Of a stretch of DNA of 64,000 nucleotides, positions 1 through 12,200 are shown piece after piece. The notes beneath the pieces were generated by a model, which had not been told where the DNA came from, did no database searches, and worked only from the letters and a program-made list of their open reading frames with translations. The number at the start of each line of letters is the position of its first letter. Position 1 is the stretch's first letter. The position numbers were made by a program, and so were the translations under genes. Origin of the DNA: Adineta vaga (Eukaryota > Rotifera); contig CP075497.1 in NCBI GenBank assembly GCA_021613535.1, forward strand, positions 10,726,001 through 10,790,000, written 5' to 3'.

Positions 1-103
1 GACATAATTATATGAGTATACATATGTAAATACAGAGTCCTTATTTTTCTCTTGAAAAATGAATTCGATACTTTGAATTATTCTAGATTTATAAACTTTT
101 ACA

Positions 104-2569
104 ATGGCATGTTGGTTACCTCAACCAACATCAAACAAAGATTTTTGCGATGCAATTGATGCAATCATGAAACCTGAACATGAAGATGTGATTTTACTTG
201 ATGATCCTCTTTCATCTGCAACACCATTAGATCTTGATCTCGAATCAATCACTGATTTACTTGATAATCCAACGCATAATGTACCAGGTTTATCACCGAT
301 GTCACCATCAACATCCATAACAAATGATTATACACAACCATTAAATATCTATGACATGACGCAAACATCATTTTCTGTTAATAATAATACGAATACAAAT
401 TCACAAACGAATACGACAGCACCATCTGCATATTCATCATTAGGAATTAGTCCAAAATTTACGACACTGAGTATTAATCAACAACATAATCCATTCTCAC
501 CGCCATCACAAGATATAACTAATTCTTCGGCACTTCTTCAACCGTTTGTTCAACCATCATTAACGATAAATTCAAAAACTAATTTACATCCACCACCATT
601 TGTTCAACATCAACCACTAGATAATTCAACTTTAGGTACATCATATCCATTTGAATTACAAGTTAATAGTGGTGCATCAGATGTTAAACGTTTTCGTTCA
701 GCTAGTATGAACGACGGAGCAACACAACAACAACAAAAAATTGGTATAAATATTTTATTTTTCTTCCAAAAAAGAAAGAAAGTTAATCATTCGTTTTTAT
801 ACTTTTAGAACCACAGGGTTTCGATCAAGGTCGTCTACGTTCATATACATATGTAACTCCACCATATTATCAAAATCGAACATCATCATTAGCAAGTACA
901 ACTGCAACAACAAACTCATCAGCATCATCACTTGCAACGGATGTTTCATCAAATTCAGCATGGCCTTATGGTGATGGTCCTCGTCCAGCATCAAGTTCCT
1001 TTTCCGAAGTTATTACTCAACAACAGCAACTTCGTTTAAATAATAATTTATCAGCTTCATTTGGCGGTTCGCCCTCATTCTATTCACTTCAACAACAGCA
1101 ACAACAGCATCAGCAGCAGCAACAACGAAATTCAGGTGGATTTTTACCAGAGATTAATTTCCAAACACCACAAACAACTAATTGCACATTATTTTCATTA
1201 AATCAACAAGCAAATGGTGCTACTTCACCATCACCATCAGCTGCAAAACGTCCATCATTGGTTGGTTTTTCTGTTGACGAAATCAAAGGTAAAATAATGA
1301 CTTATTTGGAAATTCTTACATATTCTTTCTTTTCAGATGACCCAGGTAGTCCAAGTTGTACTTTGGAACAACAAAGTGAACCTGATCTTTGGTCGGATAT
1401 TGAACAGAATTCTTCGGATCGTTTTCAAGATAATGACGGTGATGAAATCTCATCCGATGATGATACAACAACAATATCAACAAGTTTAAATAATGATTTG
1501 GATTTACAAACACAATCCAATCAATTACATCCGAATTCTTCGTCACTCTTTTGGCAATATAATGTTCAAGCAAAAGGGCCAAAAACCAAACGAATACTTT
1601 ATTTAAAAGAACGCGATCCACATTTATTTCGAGAATTCAGTGATCCAGTTTATCAAATCAAATTAACACAAACCAATGGTCAACAATTTACTAAACTTCG
1701 AAAAGGTGATGGTAATGATGTAACACCAAATCCAATGAAACTTTATCAACTTGGAAAACAAATACGAGATTTATCTATGACTGGTAAAGGTCAATCAACG
1801 GCACCATCTGTTTATCATGGAATCTATCATGTTGAACAACAATCCAATTCTAATGATACAGTTGAAGTTAAAAAAGAAAAGAATAAAATCGCTAGTCGGT
1901 ACGTATAGAAAGAATGTGATATTTTGGTTTTTCGGTTTTAATGATAATGCTTTTTCTCTACAATATTAGAGCTTGTCGACTTCGTAAGAAAGCTCAACAT
2001 GAAGCGAATAAACTAAAATTACATGGTCTTAATGACGAGCATAGTAAGTCTTTTTTAACTGACCTTGGTAGTATTAGATATCTTCTTTTTTTTTCTGTCT
2101 TATAAAGATGTTATTCTATATCTTTCTTTTGATTTGAGAAGATAATTAAAAGAATATGAAAAGATCCATCGGATATTATTCCATTTTGAGAATGGAAAAA
2201 AGAGACTAAGACGAAGGAAGATATTCTTATCTTATTTAAACATAACAAACTTTCTCTTTAGAAACTTTAATTGAGCTTATTGCCTCAATTAAAATACTTG
2301 TTCTCAAACGATATCATGACGGTCAATTGAATACTCCATGCACATCATCAAATCAATCCCTTGAAGCTGCACTTGATCAACTGATTGCTACCAAATATAG
2401 TATAATCATTTTCAGATTGACCTGTAGTTTATTTATCTAAATGCTTTCGTTTTCTCTTCTAGATCAACCAGTCGCAGGAAATGCTGATGGTTTTGTTCAA
2501 GCAATACTTAATGATATGGAGCTTATGTATACTTCAAAACAACAACGAAGTTATAGTCTTAATACTTAA
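104..2569 (+). CDS. CREBRF: CREBRF/REPTOR-like bZIP transcription regulator
   Basis: Six exons (104-743, 809-1288, 1337-1898, 1970-2043, 2262-2399, 2463-2569) join into a 666-residue protein, close to the usual family size of about 640. The N-terminal half is low-complexity, rich in Ser, Thr, Asn and Gln, with polyglutamine near 1090-1130. A conserved block at about 1560-1790 ([19 protein letters not shown]) leads into the basic region [19 protein letters not shown], which spans the intron at 1899-1969, and then a leucine-heptad segment ([14 protein letters not shown]). This layout is that of CREBRF/LRF and fly REPTOR, nuclear bZIP factors that act in stress, nutrient and TORC1-linked transcription. 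The start is the first ATG of the open frame; a possible acceptor (ttctag) lies about 20 nt upstream. The family call rests on the bZIP and the block before it; the rest is poorly conserved. Confidence 0.85.
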
Positions 2570-4110
2570 ATTAAACTTGCTATATAAATATATACATATA
2601 TCTTTATTTTTGTTTTATTTTCCTCAAAAAAACACAAAACAGTATCCCGTGTGAGCGATTTTTGAATGTTCTCCGGTGACATGATTTCAATGTGAAACAA
2701 AGAAAACGTTTCGTATGTGTGTGCGTGTCTGTTTTTTTTAGTCCGGTGTGTTCGTCGCGTGTGATGAGAGATTTACCGGTTGATTTTTGTCTTTGGATGA
2801 CTACTTTAACTGTGTTTTGTTCAGTTTTTTTTTTCGTGTACAAAGTATTTCTTTTTTTTTGGTGTTTTTTATGTCTAACAATCATCGTTTATTCAGTGTT
2901 TTGTCATACGTCCTGTAAATTTGTTTTCCTCGATTTTGTACAGAAAAACAAACGTTCGTGAGTGGTGTGCCATTGAATTTATTTAGTTTTCTTTTTTTTC
3001 TTCTTATTAGTCAATCGCTGTTTTTTCGATCAGAGAAAAGCAAAGGTGAAAGTTTATGTTTAGTATCAGTATTGATAATGAAATGCAATTTGAAATTTCT
3101 TAGAACGAAACAATAAGAAAAAATGAGATATCATAGTCTTTCATTAGTTAGCGTCGAGCAAACAATGAATTAATGCCTACGTACTATTCTTAAATAAAAG
3201 AATAGCTACATATAATTATCTTTATAATGTAACTGGAGTTTATTTTTGTCGAACTAACGATTATTCTTCTTAGTCAGATATATCAAAGCAAAAAAAAAAT
3301 ACGCAGGTATAGATGAATATTTTACTTATTATATCGTAACTGAAATTTGGAAAAACTTCAAAAGTCAAGTAATGTACTGTCAGAAAGGTTAAAAGAATCT
3401 AAGTTGCTTTTGAATAAAATAAATAGAAACAGTCGAAAGAAATTCAATCTGACTTTATCAAGATTATGTTTATCGAATAGCGTAGAATATATGAGGTTAA
3501 TATGATCCTTGTTAGCTTCAATCGGACAGCAATAGGAAGTGGGAAAACAAAGCTTGTTTTACGATTTGTTAGAATTTGACTGATCACTAGTTTGAAGAAA
3601 TTTTTATTTTATTCGAATCACTAGAAAATTAAGCAAATGTTACGTAGATTAGTAGTTAAATATGTCAATCGCATCATTAATCAAATGACATGATGAGATT
3701 CTTCCTAAAAATTTAAATCTTCGCAAACAATCGAAGTATTGTTTTATGAAATCTTATAAAAAGCGTACTTTGCAATTTGCTAAAAATTTGAAGCAAAATC
3801 ATGCTTGCTTTCTATTTTATTTGTTATCTTTTAAATACATCGCACTCCGAAGCGACCATGCATAAAAGAACATTACCTTGTAATCGAACAACTCAGAGTC
3901 AAGCAATAACAATTCGAAGAAAAAGAAAACACTTTTTTTCTAATGTGTTTCGTCATATCGATAATAATGTATTTTAATTCATAATCATATGATTTACATT
4001 TCCAAAAAAGAGCTTTATTTGTACAAAAAAAACTTTTTTCCATTGTGCCTTTTTTTTCCGATACGAAAATCGAATATTATTTCTTGATAGAAATAAATCT
4101 TGAAACTCGT
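2570..4110. other. Non-coding spacer between convergent genes
   Basis: This stretch separates the CREBRF stop codon from the stop of the minus-strand ankyrin gene. It is AT-rich, with T-rich runs near 2700-3000 and many in-frame stops in all frames. Open frames at 2604-2885 and 2692-2961 overlap each other on opposite strands and look like low-complexity chance frames. It probably holds both 3' UTRs; no gene or repeat was recognised. Confidence 0.6.
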
Positions 4111-5100
4111 TTAATGAAAAGAAAAAGGAACTGGCTTTTCGTCTCTATCAAGTTTCACAGTATCAAATTGCTCGTAAGACGGTGGTGGTGGTGGCGGTGG
4201 TGTCTGTGCTTGTGGTATGCTTTTATCTGTATGTGATTCTAGCAGTCTATAACTAGCATCATGTTCCATTCGTCGAGCAAGTACAGCCGGCGTATAACCA
4301 TCATCATTAATAGCATTAACATCAGCACCATGTTGAAGTAAAAGTTCAAGAACAGGAATTTGTTCGCCATAACCATGTGCAGCTAAATGTAATGGTGTAT
4401 TACCTGAATGATCTTTTGTATTGATTTCAGCACGGGCATCAATTAATATATTACATATATTACGATAACCAAGAGCAGAAGCTAACATTAATGCACTTGT
4501 ACCTGTTTCTGGATTAAGTGAATTAATATCCGTATTATGTTGGATGAATTTTTTCAGAAGTTCTTCATTTTGAAATCGAACTAAAATTATTAAAAAGAAA
4601 ATTCTTTTTTTCTTTTCCTTGAATAATTTGAATCAATTTTTACCACAACAGAGCAATGGTGTTTCATGATATGAAGGTGTTTGTGTTGCATCAAGACGTT
4701 TAGCTGAATCAGCCTGATACTGTACTTCAGCTAATGGATTAGATCCAGCATCAAGTAAAAGATCAGCCAATATAGCTAATTTAGGATTTTCTTCAGAACG
4801 TGATTTTGCCAAAGTAACAAGTGGATGATTACCATCAAAAGAATTCGCTACATTGGGATCACTACCAAGTTCAAGTAAAGTTTTAACAACATCGATTTCA
4901 CCCAATAATAATCCTAAGCCTAATGCTGTATTTCCATCAGCATCAATTGCTTGTTGTAATAATCTTGGTCTTTCTGAAGATAATTGCCGAATAGCTGCTA
5001 TATTTCCAGCAAAAATTGCATCACGAAATACTTTTACTTTATAAGGAATTATATAGGAAAATAATAATTTTGTTGAATGAAAAGCTACTCGCCACGACAT
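4111..5100 (-). CDS. Ankyrin-repeat protein with C-terminal PPxY motif
   Basis: Two exons (5100-4644 and 4580-4111) encode 308 residues. Ankyrin repeats are visible throughout: an N-terminal pair around DADGNTALGLGLLLGEIDVV, a middle repeat ending DINSLNPETGTSALMLAS, and two strong C-terminal repeats with the consensus NTPLHLAAHGYGEQIPVLEL and DGYTPAVLARR. Ankyrin arrays bind other proteins, so an adaptor role is likely, but no specific orthologue was recognised. The tail carries a proline run ending PPPSYEQ, which contains a PPxY motif of the kind bound by WW domains. The intron 4581-4643 has clean GTAAAA and TTTTAG ends and keeps the frame. The start is the first ATG after a minus-strand AG. 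Confidence 0.8.
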
Positions 5101-5563
5101 CTTTTACTCTAGTCTAATTAATACAATAGTCGTTAATGCAAACGAATAATTTGTCTGACGACTCTTCTTCTTCTGTTGCAGTTCACTGCGCACACATCAA
5201 TATATCGATTTATTCAGTCATATTTATTTTAAAGTCATGTCTCGACACGCGTGATCTATTTTGTTTTAATGATGTTTTTTTTTACTTGTTTTTTTTGTGC
5301 TATTTATTCTCGCTCTTTTGATAATCATATACAACAAATAAACATAACGGAAGAATATACAAACGCAATAGATATTTATAAAATGAGAAACAAGAATGGA
5401 GTGTAATGCTTTGTTTTGTTTTCTTCTCGTACAAGATTTACAACTATCATCAAGACAGAAAAAAAGGGATAAAGTAAACGAGCGTCATTTACAGCAAACG
5501 TATGGTGTTAGATAATATAGTTGGATACATATATGCTTGTGTGTAGTGATAAAGTAGATGATT
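5101..5563. other. Spacer between the ankyrin gene and hnRNP K
   Basis: This gap lies between the start of the ankyrin gene and the stop of hnRNP K, both on minus. It probably contains the hnRNP K 3' UTR and the ankyrin promoter. The 61-codon plus-strand frame at 5136-5321 has no recognisable features. Confidence 0.5.
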
Positions 5564-7032
5564 TTATTGATTCCATAATCCCGATTCTCGAACTGCTTGT
5601 TGTAGAAGATATTGTGCTTGTTGAATTTGATTCGGATTGCCTGTAATTGTAATCAATCGATCATTTGTACCTGATAAAGGTTCAGAATCGATTTTAATGG
5701 AAGCACCCGATTCTTGTCGAATCTGAGATATTTTTGAACCTTTTGTTCCAATGATGACGCCTTTGAAAAGATAAAAACATTAATTCACTTCTAGCTTAAG
5801 AAAATTGAAATTATTTACCAGCCATTTCAGTTGGAATAGTCACTTGTGTGGTTGTGACTGGTCCACTTTGTTGATGCTGCATAAAATTATGTCCGCCACC
5901 ACCACCACCACCACCACCACTACCACCACCACGATTTCGATGATTATTACCGTAATTATTATCTGGATATGAATTACCATACTGTGAATAACCTTGGGCT
6001 GGTGCTGGTGGCGGTGAACCATAACTAAATCATGAGAAGTAGAATTTGATAAGAGAAAATAAATCTATCTTGACATACGGATTCTGAACATATCCTGAAG
6101 CATTGTTAGTATGATTTCGAAAATTTTGTTGATTATTTCGCATAAAATTATCTGAATAACCTCCATAATCTGCTACATTATAACCATCGTATGTAGATGG
6201 ATCATAATAGCGATACGATCCACGCGGTGAAACACCTTCAAGTATACTATAAACTTCAGTTAAACATCTTGAAACATCATCTCTATTGCCACGCATTGAA
6301 ATACCTATATAAAAAAAAGAGATATTGAATTTGAAATTGAGTTAAAAATATGAATTTTATTTACATCGTTCTGTTGAACCACCTGGACAACATTGAGGAT
6401 AAACTTTTACATCGATATTATCTAAAAGCAATTTCATATGAGACTTGATTCATTTCTAACACATTCGGAAAGCATATGCTACCTGGCCTTTGAACTCACA
6501 TTTCTCTCTAAATTCTTTGATTTTCGATGCTCCTTTGCCTAAAAATAAAGCACAAAAAAAACTAAATTGAATACAAGACTTCATTGTTAATGTGCTTACC
6601 GATCAATGCTCCTGCTTGTGACTGGTGAATGAGAGCACGTATTTCGCTTTGATCAGATTTATTTGAACGTTGATGATTTTCCGATATATATGAAAGCACA
6701 TCTGATATACAATTCAATACATCTGTTTGATCACCATGAATCATTAAAACACGTTCGGGTACATCACAATCAGCCATTTGAATTTGACATCGATGTTTAA
6801 GACGAAGATCCTGAATGATTTTTCCACCTTTACCAATAATCGCTGTAAAAGATAAAATTGATGTCGAGATATGTTCAAAAAAAAATCATTTTTGCAAACC
6901 TCCAGCATCACGAGATGGGATTAAAAACCGAAAATCAAGTTTTCCATTATTCATCGAACGAGTTCGTCTTCCTTCTCGTTGTTGATCATCTTCATTTGTT
7001 CGTCTTGAATTGTATTCAGTATTATCTGTCAT
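5564..7032 (-). CDS. HNRNPK: hnRNP K-like RNA-binding protein with three KH domains
   Basis: Seven exons (7032-6900, 6842-6600, 6538-6500, 6421-6365, 6304-6079, 6024-5819, 5760-5564) give 366 residues. KH1 carries the loop IIGKGG, KH2 [14 protein letters not shown] and KH3 [14 protein letters not shown], matching the KH1-KH2-linker-KH3 order of hnRNP K. The KH2 continuation [15 protein letters not shown] resembles the CCP segment of the animal protein. The linker holds tyrosine- and asparagine-rich sequence and a polyglycine run (about 5880-5935) where the RGG region would be. Such proteins bind poly(C)/pyrimidine-rich RNA and DNA in nucleus and cytoplasm. For exon 3 I chose the GTGAGT donor after 6500; the alternative donor at 6483 puts a stop in the next exon. 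Confidence 0.88.
5883..5940 (-). repeat. CCACCA trinucleotide tract coding a polyglycine linker
   Basis: On the plus strand this is a run of cca/acc triplets. On the minus strand it codes [13 protein letters not shown] inside hnRNP K, between KH2 and KH3. It is a likely site of length variation. Confidence 0.85.
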
Positions 7033-7463
7033 ATTGAGTCAATCAAATACATATGCAAACACACTTTTCTCTAATTCTAATCACTTGAACAATCTAAACT
7101 AGATTTATCTGTATTAAAAAAAGAATTCAATCGGTCATGACTGTGATGAATAGGATGAATGAATGCAATGCAATTCAACTGAAAATTCTTTTGATAAAGG
7201 TTATTGACAAATACATATGTCGAATAATTCTTTTTGACTGATAGATGTCGCTTAATGATAGAACACATCGAGTTCAAAATACGATTCTTTCTATTCTGTA
7301 TGTGCATAGCTTTTATTTCTGGGTATCGGTGTAAGATCAGTTGATTATTCATATACACAACCACAAAATACTAAACAATTTGCCTTTTGTTGTTACAAAG
7401 TTTAATGTCTTTTCTTTTTCATTTAAAACAGAAGAAAAACATAGAAATCTGTATTGGGTAAAT
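7033..7463. other. Spacer upstream of hnRNP K
   Basis: This gap holds the hnRNP K 5' region and the 3' end of the next minus-strand gene. A 95-codon minus frame at 7077-7364 shows no domain and no splice partner, so I did not call it. Confidence 0.5.
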
Positions 7464-8848
7464 CTAACGCTTTACTACAGTATATTGAATTTGTATTAAT
7501 TCAGAAGAATTTCGAAAGACATTTATTTGCTTTTGCCAATAACCTTTATACAAACGTTTGTAATCATAATTTTGTCTTGTCATGTTTTCATAAATATCTT
7601 TCAAAAACTCCGCTGTAATTTCCTCATAATTATCTACAACCACTACAGGTAATTTTTGGAAAATAGTATTGATAGATTGACGAACAATGATCGGTATGGA
7701 ACCGAGATACAGAGCTTCCCACGTTCTATAACAATCCATTCCATTTCCGGGTGGTGATAATACAAATTTACTTCTTGCAATATGTTGATAATATCTCCAT
7801 TGATCAATTGAATCTAGTTGATAGAAACATTTGGAAATATTCTGTAATCGACCATGACATGATAAATCCCAAAGTCTTTGTCGATCATTTCCATTTTGTT
7901 TATTAAATGAAGTGAATATCCAATAATCATTCGTTTTTAAATGTTTATTACGTATGGAATCATCTTTTCCACTAGCTAAATGCAATAGTAACGTTGATTT
8001 AACCATTGACTAATACCTTGAGGAATACATGTTAATATTTTCGATTGTTTCCATTGTTCATTTGTTCCGAAATGACAATTCATTGAGAACCAATGTAAAA
8101 TATGTGTTTTTCCAGCAAAGATTTGTTCAAGAAGATGAGAATGTGTATGTTTAAGATAGAATGGACATGGAAGATCAGAATCACCAGTCATTAGAATATA
8201 ATCAACAGAAATTTTTTCATGGAAATTCCGAAGAAAATGTCGAAGTTCACTTGTATCAACGAAAATAATTGTATGATTTTGTAAACATGGTAAAAGATCA
8301 GATGTTAATTTCGATAGTTGAATGCCATCTGGTACTCGTAATGTTCCATAATGTAAATCTGCTAATAATTTCAAATCAATTTGACTTAATCGATCGAGAA
8401 CTGTGGGAAAATAGTCTTTTTCTCCATAGTAAAACTTTCTCATTTTTTTCTTTGACCAACAACATGACTTTTCACATCCATGAGAAATCTCTTCACTATT
8501 TTTAATCTTTAATAATTCTTGTTCTTGTTTTTGACGAAGATTAAGAATTTCTTTTTTGATATCACTTAATAAATTATCATCTATCTTGCTGCTTTGTTCA
8601 TAGGATAGAAGAGAGACATTTCTTTTGTCTAAAAATTGTTTAATTCTTCGAAAATACGTATCCAAAACAATTCCATTATTACTATGGAGAGTTTCTTCAA
8701 CTGTTTTCAAATGGCCGAATGTAATTACAACTGGTTTGTAAATATTAATCCACCAATAATGCACAATGGGAATCAGAATTAGTAGAAAATATACTAAAAA
8801 TCGTATAAAACGTTGTTTTTGTTGATGAGATGAATGCAGGATTAACAT
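7464..8848 (-). CDS. Type II membrane exostosin-like (GT47) protein, with a short intron or frameshift
   Basis: The N-terminus has a single hydrophobic anchor (FLVYFLLILIPIVHYWWI) after a short basic cytoplasmic stretch, as in Golgi type II glycosyltransferases. The C-terminal third carries FVLSPPGNGMDCYRTWEAL followed by YLGSIPIIV, the hallmark of exostosin-type GT47 domains, which act on heparan-sulfate-like or other glycans. The two halves lie in different frames. Removing 7976-8016 as a 41-nt intron (GTATTAG...CATTTAG) joins 8848-8017 to 7975-7464 into 447 codons plus stop; otherwise there is a frameshift near 7980-8010. Exostosin-like genes are numerous in bdelloids. The substrate is unknown. 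A middle Cys-rich patch (HGCEKSCCWSKKK) was not identified. Confidence 0.7.
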
Positions 8849-9267
8849 CTATACTAAATGAATTTCTTGTTTTCATAGAAATTCAAATTTCACAGCGAAA
8901 AAGTTCTAAATATTTACAAACATACATGTATACTCAAGTGATATCATTCATTTCGTACATATGTCACGGACCAATGGGAATATTCTCTTAACATTACCTC
9001 CATACATAAAATTGCTTTTTTTTCCGCTTCGTGAACACCGTATCTTTACAACTTGTCATGAGATTTGTACATATGCGCGTGTTAGATTAACTGAATATTC
9101 ACACCCACCTCATGAGGAATGTAAAAAAATGATATAAAATCAGTTATTACATATATTTATTCTTAAATCAGATTCACTATATTCTTCTAAATGTAGAAAT
9201 AACACATCTATGAAAAAAGAAATTCTTAACAAACTACCAATTATTTCATGTATAAACACAACATAAA
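8849..9267. other. Spacer between rotatin and the exostosin-like gene
   Basis: This AT-rich gap lies downstream of the rotatin stop and upstream of the exostosin-like start. It should hold the rotatin 3' UTR and the promoter of the downstream gene. No coding frame or repeat was seen. Confidence 0.5.
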
Positions 9268-12200
9268 CTAATCTTCAGTCAATAATTGAATAATATTTGT
9301 TACAGCATGATAACAAAGAAGATTTTCTTTATTTCGTTGTTGAGTTTTAACATCATAAAGAGCAGGTAACACATTACTACTTCGAACGGCTACTTTGCTC
9401 TAAAATTTCAATAGAAAAAAAATCATTAATTCCATTTCATAATGGCATTAAAAGTGATTACCTTTTGAGCATCAACTACTAATGCCCACAATGCAGTTAA
9501 TCCAATATAGGCAGTATCAGATGTCTTGGAGACAACATGAGACATTATTGTTGGAATATATTTTGCTAAAATTCACACTATCCGTATATCCATCAATATT
9601 AACAAGAAAACTTACGTTCTGACACAATTCTTGCTTTATGTGTCGAAGAGAATGCTAGATTTCGAAGAATTAGAAGTGCTTGTCGTTGTAACACAGTTGA
9701 AGGTGATGAATGAGCAACACGTATAATAATTGCAAACATTTCTAAAAACAAAGTCATTCAATCTTAGCACAATAAAAACGATTCTAATCGTTGACTTTTA
9801 CCGGCATTTTTCAATACACTTGTTTGTCCATCATTGAAAAACGTCATATTCATGAGAACATCCAGAAAACGTCGATCATAACGATTGATATCACGAGAAA
9901 CTCGTTCAAAATGTTCAATAAATAATTGAAAGAAATTCGATTTATACACAATACTTCGTCCTTCAATCTCAACTGAACAATTTTGTATGATATCAAATGC
10001 CATTTCAATATTTTGATTTTTATTCAATGAACTATTATTTACTACCGATAATAATGCTGTCTTTGTTATAAGACGATGAACATAAGAAAGTAAATTTGAC
10101 AATGGACGTTGCTGATCAGGTGCTTGAACAACAAATGAATTGGCTGATGGCAACACCGTGCTGCATACACTAACACAACCTATGGACAGATAAATTTGAG
10201 TAAAAGAAATAATTCGATTGTACATTAATCAAAACCTTTTCGATGTTTAGCTGTCAATGTAGTTAAAAGAAGTAGAATAACATTTAATAATTGAACATCA
10301 ACAATTGCCCAACACCATAATTGATGAAGAAATGGGATTAAACCACTTGAAGAAATAATATCCTAAATATATTCAATTGTAGATTTTAATAAAAATCTTA
10401 TGTAGATTTACTTTAGCAGCTGAACATTCAAACGCAAGATTATTAAGAATTGATAACACTTGAACACATTCATCAAGTAAAACTTCATCCTAAATGAAAT
10501 TTTTTATACATATAGATAAGCAAAATTCATTTGATTATTTACTTTGCTAACGCATTTATCTGACTGTAATGAAAAGAGAGTTAGTTTTGTTTGAATACGT
10601 TTCAAATGATCAATTTGAGATTCAATAAAACCTTCTGAACGATTCAAAAACAAAAAAACACACTTACAACTTGAATCATCAATTCATCATTATCTTACTT
10701 TCAATTGCTTCTCGTTTGGCAGTAACACTAATATTTAATAATGATTTGATCATATTCGATATTGTTAATTTCAATGTATCATTCGATTCTGTATTCAATC
10801 GATTTTCATATACAATCAATAATTGATCGAATATTTTCATTCCATTTTTATCGGATGATTGATCAAAAAAGTCTTTCCATAAATTCTTTTCTTGATCCAA
10901 TGTACATTGTGCAATCGAAAGTGATAATAACTGAAGAAGAATGGAAATTGCAATACTAATCGAACCATTAATCATTGTTTGCAATGGAAGTGTAAGAATA
11001 CCTGAAAATGAAAAGAATTCAACGTTTTATCTAAGAATTCTAATAAAATGTTTTACTAAAAAGTGCAGATGCATGTTGAATGATGGTATTATTAATTAGA
11101 TGATGTAAAGATGAGGATTGTTGAAGTAAAATATGATTAATCATATGAGCCAGATTGATTTTTGTTTGCCAGAAATTTTCCGATCGATCATGATTATCTT
11201 CTGGAAAGTATGCAAGAAGAGTTATTAATTGAATTAAATTTTCCGGATTGAATAGTTCATTCAAAATGTCCGTTTTTGATTCGAAAACTAAACGAAGATA
11301 TTGAGCAATTCTTGTATACATGTAAAACATGTTATCGAGAAATAAATGATATTCATTTGGTGTGACATTCGTGTTCATTTTCGATTCTAATGGACGAACA
11401 TCAAGAAAACTAAACGAAAGATGAAAGAAAATTGAGTTGATCTTTCATTAAAAGAAATACTGACGAGAGAAATAATTTGATTAGATCATTTGTATCTGTA
11501 GGAATTGCTAAGCTGTTTAAATTGAATAACAATGAACATAAATTTGCAACGAATAATGGTGAAACAGGTGATGTTGTAGTATGATTGACTCTTAATGCAT
11601 CTAAATCTAATGCAACAAATGGATATAAATTTGATAAGACATTAGGACCCATTCGTTGCATAAAATCACAATCATTCAATGCAGAAATCAACTCCGGAAG
11701 AGTTATCACAGAATTCTAAACATTCAAGAAATCAATTTCAGAAATCGAAAATAATTCTCTTCTTACTTCAGTTACAAGTTTTGCTTCATCATTAATCAAT
11801 GAATAAGTCAAATTAATTAATACATTACATACCTAAACAAAGATACATCCCATTAATCAGAAGTTAATTCAAACTATAGATTTACTTGTTCTTTAACTAA
11901 ACTACATTCGTCTTCATCGAGAATAATTCCAATTAAATGTCCTTCTTCAAGTCGATTCTGTGGAGCAAAGAATATGTCACGACCACATTCATCACTGATC
12001 AATACAGCTGTTATTGCATATGATGTTGCTCGAATTTCTGTATCTGTTGAAAACCAAAGATGTCTTAGCCAATCAAATGATGTTCTTGACATTTCTAACC
12101 ATTCTTGTAAAAGTGTCTAGAAAAAATGAAACGTTATTCGAATGAAAACTATCAATCGAAGATTATTCACTATTTCTTTTCGACGGTTTGATGTTGATAA

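Noticed and set aside
2604-2961. Two overlapping opposite-strand frames of about 90 codons downstream of CREBRF
   Set aside because: Lys/Thr- and Phe/Val-rich low-complexity translations, no domain or splice partners, in a probable 3' UTR.
7077-7364. 95-codon minus-strand frame upstream of hnRNP K
   Set aside because: No recognisable motif, and it lies where 5' UTR/promoter sequence is expected.
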